Positions 32,375-44,476 of a DNA stretch of 64,000 nt are shown piece after piece (within the stretch, counting starts at the first letter, position 1; each line of letters opens with the position of its first letter). Source of the stretch: Vesta saturnalis (taxonomy: Eukaryota > Arthropoda > Insecta > Coleoptera > Lampyridae). The stretch is taken from contig JARFJB010000821.1 in the NCBI GenBank assembly GCA_036346205.1, positions 4,923,222-4,987,221 of the forward strand, read 5' to 3'. The position numbers were made by a program, and so were the translations under genes. The notes under the pieces are model-generated. The model made no database searches. It saw nothing but the letters and a program-made list of their open reading frames with translations, and had not been told where the DNA came from.

Positions 32375-33450
32375 TGTTTGTTTGATTGTACACAGACTTT
32401 CGATACGGTTTAACGCTACAGCAATGTATGAAAAAAGTAAATTTGTTGAAGCCCCGTCCAAAACGATGGTCTACAAATGCTTTGCAGAATTCAAACATGG
32501 AAGATCTACTTTTGATAACGATTTTCGCGAGAGTCGGCCATGCACTTCTGTTGTGGCAAAGAGTATTGATGCTGTGCGAGAAATGGTTTTATTTTATTTT
32601 ATGAGAGCGACATACAGCATGCAGTGAGATACAGGCATCCTTAGGCATTGCTGCGAAACAAATACCATTTTGAAACAAAATTTAAATGTCAGGAAACTTT
32701 GTAGTCGTTGGATTCGTCACAATCTGACAGAAGCTCAAAGAAAAAGAACGTGTCAAGAAGTGGCGCAAGGAATGCTTAAAAAATTTGACCATGGTCGTTC
32801 AAATTCTGTATATTACATTGTAACAGGTGACGAAACATGGATATATTTATATGAGCCTGAAACCAAACAACAATCATCTGTATCAAAATGAAACGCATCA
32901 ACAAAGGTGGTGTGCTCGCGAAGCGTTTTAAAGAAAATGATTGCTTGTTTTTTCGGAAAACCGGCCATGTTGCAACTGGTGCAGTGGAGGATCGAAGAAC
33001 AGTTACTGCTGATTGGTATACTTCAATTTGTCGTCCGCTCCCCTCCCCCAGGTGATCGGTGAAATTTGAAAAAACAGTATAAATAAGCGATTAATTCTGC
33101 ATCGTGACAATGCAAGTGCGCACACAGCACGACAAACTACAGAATTTTTGACTAGTCAAAATATCAAATTAATGACTCATTGCCCATATTCGCCTGAGCT
33201 GTCTCCCAATGACCTTTTTTTTTGTTCAAAAACATCCAAAATAAAATGCGTGGTAAGCGTTTTTATCACTTCAAGAAGCCGTTGAAGCCTTTAAAAGTAC
33301 TTGTTTTGGAGGTACCTCGCTCAGAGTGGCAAAAATGTTTAGAAGATTGGTTTTACCGAATGCAAAAGTTTATAGATCTTAAGGGAGAATATTTTGAAAA
33401 ACAAAATTTTTACGTAATATAATGTTTGCATTTTTTATATTTTACACGAA
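32375..33450 (+). pseudogene. mariner (GDETW type) inserted in piggyBac P1 (T6)
   Basis: The plus strand reads VYKCFAEFKHGRSTFDNDFR, LNVRKLCSRWIRHNLTEAQR, YYIVTGDETWIYLYEPETKQ, LILHRDNASAHTARQTTEFL and THCPYSPELSPNDLFF. GDETWxxxYxPETK, HxDNAxxHTA and YSPxLSPxD hold the three catalytic Asp positions of the mariner family proper. Several stops and frame breaks occur. It splits the antisense piggyBac gene: homology to piggyBac stops at 32370 and restarts near 33460. No clear TIRs were seen. Confidence 0.85.
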
Positions 33451-33459
33451 TTTTAGCAG

Positions 33460-33930
33460 TGACCCTCGTAGATAAGTTACTTTTAGTGGAGCTTTTTCAA
33501 TCCTATCGCTACGAATTGTACCGGTTATGTGATTGTTGCATTCTCTCATTTCTTCTACAACCGGTTGAAATAATTGTCCTGGAAAATTTCACTACCTTCG
33601 GGCACAATGCTTAGGACCAAGTTTTTAGTTACTGAACTTGCCAATGTTACATGTGGATCTCTCTCTTCACGACCATCATGAAGTCCAAACTGAACACAAT
33701 ACCCTTCAGGTTTATTCAAACAGCAAAACTTAAACCCAATGGGTTCTTGGTTTCATCAATGGACCAAACACATGATAAAGATTCTGCATATTTCTCAAAT
33801 TTAGAGGGCATGTGGTTCAACAAGGGCCTAACTAATTCATCATCAGGAATATCATCGATATCCGTATCATTTTCAGCATTAGGAAGAACACTAACCTATT
33901 TTGTGTCACCCAGTTTCTTGCTGAACGTCT
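33460..33930 (-). pseudogene. piggyBac transposase, central part (P1)
   Basis: Minus strand in two frames: HMPSKFEKYAES, a GYCVQFGLHDGREERDPHVT segment, LVLSIVPEGSEIFQDNYF and TGTIRSDRIEKAPLKVTYLR. This matches the middle of piggyBac transposases (KxxxFGxKxW...GYxxxF, DNYF, TGTxRxxR). The part with the first catalytic Asp is deleted. It is bounded by mariner T6 on one side and a LINE fragment on the other. Confidence 0.78.
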
Positions 33931-34191
33931 AGATAATAAACAGCAGGTGGATGTTGTATATATAGACCTACGTAACGCATTTGATACTATTCATCACGGT
34001 GTACTTTTGAATAAACTCGAAAATTTTGGTTTTGCTGACAGTTTAATCAAACTTTTTAATTCATATTTCAATAATAATAATATATAATATAATAATAATC
34101 GCAGTTTAACAGTTTTTACTACAATGGTTATAACTCAGCTCCATATATACAAACCTCAGGTGTGCCGCGAGCTCTATTTTGGGTCCAATGT

Positions 34192-34241
<50 letters not shown>

Positions 34242-35190
34242 CTTGATTGACAACATTAAAGTAAGTTGTTTAATGTATGCAGATGATATTAAATTGTTTA
34301 AAGTAATGAATACTTAATCATTATGCTTTAATTCTGCAAGGCGCTCTGGAGAGCATTCTCACTGGGTGCAGCTCGCATAATTTGACAGTCAATGAATCTA
34401 AATGCTCAGTAGTTTCGTCCTCGCGTAAACTTAACGACATTATATTTCACTATAATGTAGATGGGTTTGTCTTGGGTTGACCTGATACTGTATGTGATCT
34501 TGGAGTAGTAAATGTAAATAAAGTTTATGTAGCCTAGGCTACATAATTCGAAATACTAACAATTTTTCTATACAATCTATTATTATTCTGTACAACTCTT
34601 ATGTTCGTGCGAAACTGGAATACGGTATAGTGTCCTTTCTACGCTGTGTGCATTAGTGCTCTTGAGAAGGTTCAAAGACGTTTATTAAAGTATTTGTTCT
34701 TCCGAACATATAATCACTATTCACCTCGAAACTGTTCTCATGAACGTTTATTGAATGAATATAGGTTTGTATCCTTAGAGATTAGAAGAAAGATGCACGC
34801 TGTAATATTTTTATATAAAGTTATATCGCCTTTAATCGACTGCACAGAGATTCTCAACATAATCCAATTTAAAGTTCCAAGAATTAATTCTTGTTCAAGT
34901 AATGTGCTCTACCTACGAGCCACTCGAACTAACGTCCTTTTATATTCCCCTTGTACAGAATGATCTCGGCTTACTCTTCAATCGAAGCTATTCTGGATAT
35001 TTTTAACTGCACTATTAAGCAGATCAAATCGGCTATGGTAACTCGTAATTTACCCATTCATAATATACCTTAGACCTCTAGGTGGTAAATAATAATTTCC
35101 GTTTATTGTAAACTTGATACCACTTGTTCTCCTCCTAAGTAATTGGGCACAGTATGCCTGTTAAGGAGAGTATTCTAATAATAATAATAA
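33890..35190 (+). pseudogene. LINE fragment, RT domain and C-terminus, (TAA)n tail
   Basis: The plus strand reads DVVYIDLRNAFDTIHHGVLL, LENFGFADSLIKLFNSYFN, a SGVP block at 34150, CLMYADDIKLFKV at 34270 (catalytic YADD), LTVNESKCSVVSSSRKLNDI and ALEKVQRRLLKYLFFRTYNH. It is a 5'-truncated jockey-superfamily LINE with several frame breaks and a (TA)n expansion at 34199-34236. The 3' end is probably the TAATAATAATAATAA run at 35175-35190, a tail type known in I-like LINEs. It lies between piggyBac pieces. Confidence 0.78.
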
Positions 35191-35290
35191 CAAGTGTTAT
35201 GTCTCCAGCCTCAGCTTCTTCTAATTTTTCGTTTTCTGATTCCTCTATTAATTCTAACAGCTCTTCTGTTGTTAAGGACCTTCTGAAAAT
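35165..35290 (-). pseudogene. Possible N-terminal exon of piggyBac P1
   Basis: After an acceptor-like TTTTCAG (minus strand, ending at 35288), the frame reads RRSLTTEELLELIEESENEK and LEEAEAGDI. R(P/S)LTxEEL at the N-terminus, followed by an acidic stretch, is usual for piggyBac-derived proteins. It lies on the same strand as the pieces at 33.5 and 32.0 kb, with the LINE between. Upstream, AATGAAGTAAGT at 35530 could be a donor. Confidence 0.5.
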
Positions 35291-35696
35291 GACAAACAAT
35301 TGCTATATACTAAAAATAAAAATAGTTCTTTATTACTATTAATGCATTAAAATACAGTACTAAGGCCTTTCGTATAATTTTTCATACGCCACGTTTTAAT
35401 ATAACCTAAAACACTGAAATATTCCATGTATTTGACATGCACGCTTTAGACTTATTGACACTATTCTTCTATGCACAGAAACAGTTTTATATTAATAAAA
35501 TATTATTTGTCTAAAATATATAGAAAATACTTACTTCATTTCCCTTTTCGAGAATTCTCTCTTGGTATACACACGTTCATTCGTTGACGACTCCAGTTTT
35601 ACTGATAGTATGATTTCTACATTCAGAAGGCCACGTTGCCAATGTGTACAAAAGATATTTAAAAACTTTGTACGTTACTTGATTTATTGAATATTA

Positions 35697-36878
35697 CGAG
35701 GCCGAATCAAATATTAACGCTCCTTTGGTGAAGTGAGTATCATGACGTCTTGATATATGTTGGGTGGGAATGTAAAGTGCAGGGGAGTAAATCGGTTCGG
35801 CTCGCCAGAGCAGATTGGCTGTTAGTAGCATCATGTATGAGCAAGAGGTGCACACGTCTGTTGAGCAACGCATTATTATAAAATTTTTGTCGCGGGAAGC
35901 ATAAGACCTGCCGAAATTTTGCGTCGACTAACTGTACAGTTTGCTGAAAAAACGTTTTCAAGTACCGAAGTCTACGATTGGCACAAAAAAATTTCCGATG
36001 GCCGAGAGTCGGTGCAAAATGAGACCCATGCACGCCGACCGCGGACAAGCGCCAGTGAGACTAATATTCTTGCGATCCGTGAGATGATTGAAGGAGACCG
36101 TCGCCTTACAATATGGAAAAATGCTGCATACACGTCGAGGTATCGTGTGGGAGTGCCCAATCAATAATTTTCGATGATTTGGGATACATAAAAGTGTCGG
36201 CAAGGTGGGTTCCTCGCCTCTTGATGGAAGATCATAAAGCAAATCGCCTTGCCGTGGGTGAAAGACTTTTGGCACGATATTGAACAGAGGGGAATGATTT
36301 CTTGAGGCACACTGTCACCTGTGCTGAGACGTGGGTGCATCATTACACCCCGGAGTCTAAGCAGTCAAGCATGGAGTGGCGAAAACCTGGAAATCTGCAC
36401 CGCGGAAAGCCAAGGCCCGTATTTCTGCTGAGAAAGTTCTTGCAACGGTTTTTTGGGATTGCAGATTCATATTGCTCGTTGATTTTCTCCATGAACGGCG
36501 TACAGTTAATGCTGTGTACTACTGCCAATTACTTAACGAATTGAAACTGGTCTATCGACAAAAAAGGCGAGAGGTGCCTGTTGGAAGTGCGATTCTGCTT
36601 CATGACAACGCTCGGCCATACACAGCTGCATTAACCCAAGAAAAATGGGACAGAATTGATTGGAAAACACTGGAACATCCGCTATACAGTCACGATCTGT
36701 CGCCGTGGGACTGCCACATGTTTGTGCCACTCAAAGAAGAACTGGGAGCTCATCACTTTGACTTTTACGCGACCAGATTCATTCTGTGATGACGCAATTA
36801 TATAGATGACGTAAGTGGAGATTATATAGAGAATAAATGTTTTAAAACAAAGGCCGGTTCATATTTGATTCGTCCTAG
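35697..36878 (+). mobile_element. 1.18-kb mariner with 27-bp TIRs (T7)
   Basis: Ends CGAGGCCGAATCAAATATTA and, in complement, CTAGGACGAATCAAATATGA, flanked by TA on both sides (35695-35696 and 36879-36880). Size and short TIRs are those of classical mariner, unlike the long-TIR elements T4, T5 and T8. Confidence 0.92.
35834..36789 (+). pseudogene. Transposase of mariner T7, frameshifted
   Basis: Starts MYEQEVHTSVEQRIIIKFL, then FAEKTFSSTEVYDWHKKISD, CAETWVHHYTPESKQSSMEW (the motif GDETWxxxxxPESKxxSxEW with GD lost), ISAEKVLATVFWDCRFILLV, AVYYCQLLNELKLVYRQKRR, AILLHDNARPYTAALTQEKW and EHPLYSHDLSPWDCHMF. HDNARPxTA and SHDLSPxD carry the second and third catalytic Asp. Five or more frame breaks and stops inactivate it. 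Confidence 0.88.
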
Positions 36879-36928
36879 TAGTTTAAAATCAACTTGATTT
36901 TCAGATAAAAAACGTATGAATTTTTAGA

Positions 36929-37290
36929 GGGGATAGGACACAACGGCCACTGGACACAACGGCCACACAGAATTTTGGTATGCCCATATCGGCCGCACTG
37001 GACACGTCGGCCAAATGTGATATGTGGACACAACGGTCACCTTGGTCGTAACGGCCACAGCTCTAGTTGGACACAACGGCCACACTGGACACATCGGCCA
37101 AATATGATATGCGGACACAATGGCCACCCTGGACTTAAGGCCCACAGCTCTAGCTGGATACAACGGTTACCTTGGACACAACAGCCACTGGACACTACGG
37201 CCACATAGGATTGTGGTAGACCCAAATCGGCCACACTGGACACATCGGCCAAACATGATATGTGGATACAACGGCAACTTTTGGCTCTTA
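36929..37290 (+). repeat. Left motif array of the fold-back element
   Basis: About 14 degenerate copies of GGACACAACGGCCAC, some as GGACACATCGGCC followed by AAATATGATATG, and a linker CACAGCTCTAG. These combine into higher-order units. Both strands look open here because of the repetition (for example WTQRPHWTHRPN), which is not a real protein. Confidence 0.9.
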
Positions 37291-38960
37291 TGAATGAGTA
37301 TTATTTTACGCATGGCTATATTTTTCTGTATTGTATTGTTATAAATTGATCTAAAAGGCATTGCTACATTTTTGGTGATTGGATATGTTTGTTGTAAGGA
37401 CCGTTATTACACCTGGTTATAAACATACCAAAGTTTATGTAATTAAATAATTTTTTTTTGGATCTCCGATATAATTACTTTCCCTAATTCCAAAATTCAA
37501 TTTTAATGTAATTTTATACAAGAATTATTTACGCATAGTATATTTATTCATCTTGGTTTTAACGTGTTATACGTAAGTTTGTCAATATTACTTGTGGAGC
37601 GCCAGAGACTGACATAAATATTTAAATATTTGTTATTGGAATAAACTATATTGAACTGTTGACTTGTTACTTTTATACTTGTGTTTATCGCTATAACTAT
37701 TTTGGCTTTATCTATGTTTGTTTATAAAGGTAGGCCCTTTATAAGGGGATTCTAGTTTACCATCGACAGGAGTACTTCATTCCCGAAAATCTTGATGGTT
37801 GGCGCCTTTGGTTTTCTTCTGTCTCCGAACCACGCCGGAGGTAGCGCGGTGACTTTTATTTTGTGTGGTCCCTACTTAAACTATTTTTTTAAGACCTTTA
37901 TTAAATTTTGCCTAATCTACCAAAAACGACCGTTTTTTAGTTTTAAAAAAGTAACCCTTTTTGCATCCGACACCCTCCCTTAAGATTTTTAAATGGCACT
38001 ACCTACTTAGTGATACATCAAATTAAAGGAAATCAAATTCTCTTTTTAAAAACTTTTTTCAAATTTGTTAACTACCTCAACAATTTTTTTATTGTTTTAT
38101 TCATTAGCTTTAGAACTACATAGATTTTTTGTAGCCTATTATTAAAAGAATGATTTTAGAAACAATGTAACAGAGTGTTTTGTTATTAAACTCACCCGCT
38201 AAAACTATAAAAGTTCTAAAGCTAATTAAAAAGCCATAAAAGAATTTAAACCGGGGTGAGTAACCGCTCGTTTTAAAAATAGTAATATCAGGACTGCCAA
38301 ATACTTTTTTATGAGAAATAATGATTTAATGACTACTAAAAATGGAAGTAATGACGAAATAATGACTAAAAAGTATGGGGGTTTCTAGCAATAAAAATTA
38401 GAAAATTTAAGTTTTACAATCGCAATTTTTACACAAATAAGTAGAACGGTGGGTTGTGACGCTTTTACGTTGCAATGGACGGTTATGATCGCTTAAGGAT
38501 GATCGTTGGATTAATAAGATTATATACAGGTTTATTCAGGAATAAGAAAACACAAAATAACTGCAATATAATAATGATCCTCGGGCGCCAATCCAGGTTT
38601 AAGCAGTGGTTTCTTCCCTGGAGGCCTGGATTCCTCCTGGAGATAACTGCAAAAGCGTCACTGGTCCTGGGGATCTCAGCGGAGACGTCGGTATCCCGAG
38701 GTCTTCGGCGGTAGTCGGATCGGTGCTGCTGTTATTAATCGGCAAACGGACCGTGAAAAATCTTCTGAGTTGAGATTTAAATAGTTTAAAAAAATAATCA
38801 ATTCGGTATTGCAAAACGGAAGGAAGAAAACTTTTTTGATTAATAAAAAAAATTGATCAACCTATTATATAAGATAATTTTATAATTAAACGGTTATGAA
38901 TAAAAAAAACTTCACATAGCCTAACAAAATTACTCACGAAATAAAAATAAATGTAATTTA
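37291..38960. other. Non-coding interior of the fold-back element, left
   Basis: AT-rich with two GC-rich islands, at 37795-37880 and 38570-38740. The second, read on the minus strand, contains GGCGCCCGAGGATC followed by AATAAACCTGTATATAATC, which recalls a primer-binding region and polyadenylation signal of an LTR element; I could not connect it to any gag or pol and treat it as unidentified. Confidence 0.4.
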
Positions 38961-39328
38961 TTAACCCAGGATGGACCAAGGGTGGACAAAAAGTACCCAC
39001 GATTTCGATTTTTGGCTATATATTTTTTAATTATTCCTTTAAAATTCTGAAAAAATTAGACATTGTTCCTATACATGTAGTGCAGCTTATATTGTGATAG
39101 CGAAGGCGTTATGCATATTTAAATATAGTTTATATTGAAAAAAGCCTTAGTCCAACCTGCGACTAACATGGTTATACGCAGTCTGGCGTTCTGTGTAGCG
39201 GTAGCGTTGTAATTACGAGTTATTTGTTGCGTTTGTGTTGTTTTGTAAGTTGATTTAAAATTGCTAAAAATTAGTGAGTGCGATGTCAAACATTTCCTAG
39301 ACTTTTGTTAGTGCTGTTGTTAGTAAAA

Positions 39329-41110
39329 ATGAGTAAATATTTAACTCAAAAGGAATTATAGTTTGAGGCAGAAAACGTGTCAGATTTTGAGGTTATGTCA
39401 GTGGGTGATGCCGAAAATAGTGACTCGGATGTAAGTGAACCAGAGGACAGTTACAGTTGTTTATCAAGAAGAAGCCAGGGATGAGTTAGATGAGAGCAGT
39501 TCTGATATTTCTCTAAATGGCGATAATGCCGCCCAAGAGTATAAAAGTAAATCAGGTAGAATTTATTTAGCACATCCTCCACGGTACGGTCGGAAAGCAG
39601 TCCCAAATATTTTTCGCGACTGACCAGGTTTACGTACTGACGGAAAGGTTCAATCGATTCTGGAATCTTTCTCGAAATTCATTACAACAGAAATCCTTCA
39701 AAAAGTTGTAACGCATACAAATGAGGAATCAGAAATTAAAAATGTAGAAAAGACTGATGCAATAGAAATTATGGCACTATTGGGTGTTCTGATTTTGATG
39801 GGTGCTAATGATGACAATAATTTAGACTATCATGATTGATTTTCTGAGAAATTTGGACGAGCAGCTTATATTGGTGCAATGTGCCGCAACAGATTCAGAG
39901 AATTGTTGGGGATTTTAAGATATGATAGCAAAACTACTCAGCAGGAAAGGCGAGCTGAAGACAAATTTGCTCCTCTTCGTGAAATTTTTGAAGAGATATA
40001 TGAATCATTCTTGAAATATTTTACACCGGGTATGAACGTCGTAATTGATGACATGTTGTCCTTATTTAGAGGGAGGTGCCCGTTCAAAGTATTCATGAAA
40101 GATAAACCTGGAAAATACGGCGTTTTGATAAGGATGCTAGCAGACTGTGATACACGTTACGTTCTACGCATGGAAGTTTACGCAGGTAAAACAGAAGGTA
40201 GTACCTCAGAATCTAGAGGTCCAAAAGGAATTGTAAAACGACTTTTATCTCCAGTTCGTAATTCCGGTCATAACGTTACAACTGATAGATACCACACATA
40301 TGTAGAGCTAGCAGAAGAATTGTACACAAATTTTAAACTTACACTAGTTGGGACCATGCAACTAAACCGTAAACACATACCCGAAGTGCTGAAAAAAACT
40401 GAAGGAAGACGACTCTATTCCAGTATGTTTGCCTTTACGGATCCCAAGACTGGACAACCTCCTGTTACTTTGGTTTCATATGTTACACGTGAAAAACCCA
40501 CAAAAATATTGATTCTTCTTTCAACGCAACATACAGATGATATTGTTGGTACGGACAAAAAGAACAAATCTGATATAAATCTCTTCTATAATGACACCAA
40601 GGAGGAGTGGACGTCATCGATCAGATGGCCAGAAAATACACAACAAAGCGATCCACAAGACGATGTCCACTATCAATTTTTTATACATTGATAGACATTG
40701 CAGCTCTCAATGCGTATTCTTTGTTTATACTAAATTTTCCAAACTGGAATGAGAATAAGACCAATCGTCGTCGCTTATTCCTTCAAGAAGTTAGACTTGC
40801 TTTGCTGCTACCAAACGTAGAAAGATCAAAAAACGTCAACGGTTTACACTCACATATCGTACTGGCCATGGAAAACCTACTGGAGAGAAAGTTAGAACCT
40901 AAAAAAGTAACTGAAACGTCATCTCACGTTATGAAGGGTAGATGCTATTTTTGTTGCAAAGTGGTATCATCTAAAAATCAACAGATAAGTAAGTTATCAA
41001 AAACAACAATTACTTGCTGTAAATGTCAGAAATGTGTATGTGGAAAGCACAGCCAGAAGTCCAACACCTGTGTAAAGTGTGATGTAGATTCTAGTGCTGA
41101 TAGTAAGTGA
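39329..41110 (+). pseudogene. piggyBac transposase with cysteine-rich C-terminus (P2)
   Basis: The ATG at 39329 opens MSKYLTQKEL. The core has RYGRKAVPNIFRD, MCRNRFRELLGILRYDSKTT, NVVIDDMLSLFRGRCPFKVF (first catalytic Asp, about 40047), VTTDRYHTYVELAEEL (second, 40284) and GVDVIDQMARKY (third, about 40610). The C-terminus has CYFCCKVV, TCCKCQKCVCGKH and CVKCD, the zinc-binding domain used for TIR recognition. All three catalytic Asp and the Cys domain are present. Lesions: TAG at 39359, a frame break near 39450, TGA at 39621 and 39837, and loss of one G near 40593. About 590 residues, the usual size. Confidence 0.93.
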
Positions 41111-41124
41111 AAATAGTCGATGTA

Positions 41125-41800
41125 ATAAGTATAGTATGTAAAAATAAAGATTTTCTATTTCGGCTTAGCGCTTTATTACTCTGAGACATTGGAAATATAC
41201 AGCCGTTTCTTTCTCGCGACAATGGAAATGTAATCCTATTCCAGAAGTTACCAAACGTTTTCAACGAACTCAGTCCGGTACTGAATTCAATATTCCGGTA
41301 TCTCAAATACTTTTCCAGATATTAATGTAATGTGTGCTTCTTAGTTCTAATTTTGTTTTGTTTTATTTATAAGAATGTACGTTATGTTCTGCATGTACAA
41401 TTAATGTCACTATTAGTAAACAATAAAAACTGGTTTATGCATATCAATTCCTTTTTAATTACCAATTAATGATTTCGTTGTTGCACATTTCAAAATAAAT
41501 GAATTATATTAAGTAATAAACCTCTGCATCCACACACAAAAAAAACTTTGCAACATAGTTAAAATTAAAAATCGTTCAAAACATTTTATAACTTCTGGAA
41601 TAGAATTAAAATTCCATTGTGTTTACCTCTCACGAGCGGTCTTAAGTCATTGAGCAGGTAATTTACGCTTTCACTTAATCGCGTACGTTTCTATTGAAAC
41701 CCAAACGTTAGAAAGAAACGGCTGTATATTCCCAATGTCTCAGAGTAATAAAGCGCTAAGCCGAAACAGAAAATCTTTATTTTTACAGACTATATTAATA
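41125..41800. repeat. Inverted-repeat insert or MITE in the 3' region of piggyBac P2
   Basis: Arms 41131-41215 and 41712-41797 are complementary over about 80 bp (AAAATAAAGATTTTCTATTT, then CGGCTTAGCGCTTTATTACT, CTGAGACATTGG and ACAGCCGTTTCTTTC), with a central spacer of about 500 bp. Either a MITE that inserted just after the transposase stop, or part of the piggyBac 3' region. Confidence 0.75.
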
Positions 41801-41960
41801 TTATTTTTTTACAGATTTAGAATGTTTTTAGGTTATTTTTGTATTTCCAAATAATTATCTTTTGAATAAAAAATGTTTGTACCCTTCAAACATATGTGGA
41901 CATTTTTTACCCACCTTGGTCCAACCTGACACTGAAAATAGCTTGGTCCTGCCTGGTTAA

Positions 41961-44470
41961 TAAAAAAAAAAATTAACCAAAGTTCGACAAATGACTAGCA
42001 GAAAATTAAACAAAACCAAAAAGCAACTGTTAAACTAAATTCTTCTTTTTATGCGGTCGGCTAAAAAATTAGAATCTAAGGTTTATAAAACAAACAGCGA
42101 AAAAAAATTAAAATAAAATAAATTGCACGCACGGTTTAAGAATGTATAATAAAATAATTAAAGAATCATGATAATTGTTAATTCTCTTAATCATTGATAA
42201 TGTAAAATGTTACTAAAGGAAGAAACGCTGAACGATAACAAAGAAATTAGAGACTCAGGTCCAAAAGTAAATTTGTAAATTAAACTAACTAGGCAACTCT
42301 ATTGTTATATGTAGATGATAACAAATCAATTTTAATTATTTACAATAATTAATTAGGCGGTAAGTTTGCAAACAGATAAGTAAGAAACAAACGTTTTTAA
42401 TAAAAAAATCTTTTACACCATGATTTAGAATAAAATTAAATCAGTACTGATAAGCAGGTAGAAATTTACTTAATCTTCTAAATTTTTATAATAAACAATA
42501 GTCGATGATAAAATTGCTTATCACGGAATATTTGCAAACGTAATTTTAACTAAACTGGAAGTGTTAATATGGCTATAAAAATGAACAGGTGCATTATTAA
42601 TTGTACAGTAATAATAACACTTACCTGTAACGGAGAGCGATGGCAAAGTAAAAAAACGGTGATTAATTATATTTAATATAATTTAAGGAAATTTGCGGTC
42701 ACTATCAGACACCAACTTGTATTATCTTACCTTAATACTGCATGAACGTCAATTGCAATAAAATGATATCACGTTTACCAAATTGATAATGAAACTTGAA
42801 CATGTAATATTTTGATGTTAAATGGCAAATTATTATATTTAAAGTTAAAAAATCTAAGTTGATATAATTATAATGACAATCAGTTAAAATAAATTATTAC
42901 ATTTTAGATTTCAATTAATAAAACTATATGTATATTATCGAATAAAATTTATTCAATCAATTAATTTCAAAAATTAAAAATACCGGGCGTTCAAATAAAT
43001 CTGAATTGTAGTTGTACCGAAAATATGTAAGGATTGGGTTTTGTTTTTTTTATTAAATAACAGATCACGGTTGGGAATGGTATTTTTTTGTAACGGAAAT
43101 TTTGTTACGTTACAGGGTTTATTATTTGGTTTTAAATAATATGGGAATAAAAATACTGATATTTTGGTTTCTTTAATAATAATAATAATGACAGACAGTT
43201 AAATAAAACATTTAATTCAAAAACATTATTTTGAAAGGAGGAGCCGGTAACTCTTGTGATTCGACATAAAAGAGCACTTTTAAGTAATACACGTTAATAC
43301 TTATTTACTGCCGTTCATAACATAATAAACTTTTTAATTTAAAATTATTTTAATTTCTACTAAATAAACGAAAAGTCAAAAGTGGCGTTTTAAATAGAAA
43401 TGTCCAAATTTTTTGTTCTTATTGTTGTGAAATATAGTATACCTATATAATTTTACGTTGGTAAGTAAAAGACGTCGGTAAGTAATACTTACCGACGAGT
43501 TGGGCCTCGCAAACAGTAAACATATCCTACTGCCTTAGAAACAGATATAGTAAATAAACGAAAAAGTTCAATGGTGCAAACAAATATGAACGCGTTTTTA
43601 GAACTATTCTGGTGATTAATAAAATATTTTTCTACATTTAAAAGTCTGTCTTAGTATGGGCAATAAACATAACAACACAAGCACAAATAAGCATTCTGTT
43701 GAGATCTTAAACCTTTTTGAATATTTAAATTATTTGTTGCAATATTTTCTAGCGAGAAAAACAATAAATTAATATGTGGAAGATATAGATAAGTAATCCT
43801 TTTGAACGTGGATTAAGCTTACGTTGTCACTAAGGGTATTTTAAAAAGGTAACCGCCAAGCTATTCTCAGCACATTATTTGCATTTACAATTGCTGTTGA
43901 GAAATACTTTTAAATAAATGTAAATCTTAGAAATTCGTAATTTAAGTAGCCGCGGCAAAGCAGCGGCACGCGTACCAATCCTTTTTAGACTTCCTCAAGA
44001 AACCTAATCTTTGCTTGTGTATAAGACAAAATTTAATAAAAGTGTTGCACGGTGTGATACCTTAGAGCCATATCATCAAACTCACATAACCGGGCAAGGG
44101 GGATTTCCAGGTCCTCATTTAATCTGCTAGTATTTTTGAAAATAAATATAACTGCAGATGTACCTACATTGTTTTGCTAATGTTCGTTTCCAACAAAAGT
44201 ATTTAGTTTGGAATGCGTTTAGTGTTGCCTTGACTTTTGAATGAGTAATTAGCTAGTTCTATAATTAATCTAATTTAACCTACTCTATATCTCTTATAAT
44301 AACATAGATAGCCACAGAACGTGGATAGATTCTAGACACCCTGTATATGTATAGAAATACATGTAATAACCAGGAACATAATTTGATTTAATAATACAAA
44401 TTATAGTAAAACAACGTGCCTAATCATAAGGTGGAATAACATAATCACACAAAATTATTTATTTTATATT
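41961..44470. other. Non-coding interior of the fold-back element, right
   Basis: AT-rich, no conserved protein. Contains a perfect 25-bp palindrome at 43473-43497 and a small GC-rich patch near 43955. Confidence 0.45.
43473..43497. repeat. Perfect palindrome, 12-bp arms
   Basis: CGTCGGTAAGTA and TACTTACCGACG around a single A. A related half-site, ACGTTGGTAAGTA, lies 20 bp upstream. It is too perfect for the AT-rich background to make it a likely accident, and could be a dimeric protein-binding site. Confidence 0.7.
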
Positions 44471-44476
44471 TCTCTT

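Larger units (their letters stand above)
38961..41960 (+). mobile_element. 3.0-kb piggyBac element nested in the fold-back element (P2)
   Basis: Bounded by TTAA at 38961-38964 and 41957-41960, the exact piggyBac target. The left end continues CCCAGGATGGACCAAGGGTG; the right end in complement continues CCAGGCAGGACCAAGC, with a second internal repeat GGTTGGACCAAGGTGGGT. It is almost full length with a legible transposase. Confidence 0.92.

Noticed and set aside
36924..37252. Several overlapping frames on both strands rich in WTQRPHWTHRPN-type peptide
   Set aside because: They are produced by the 15-bp motif array; all frames are open because of the repetition. The same peptides appear in the inverted array at 44.9-45.2 kb.
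38475..38814. Possible LTR retroelement end (GGCGCCCGAGG near AATAAA) on the minus strand
   Set aside because: No paired LTR, gag, pol or TSD found; kept only as a remark on the fold-back interior.
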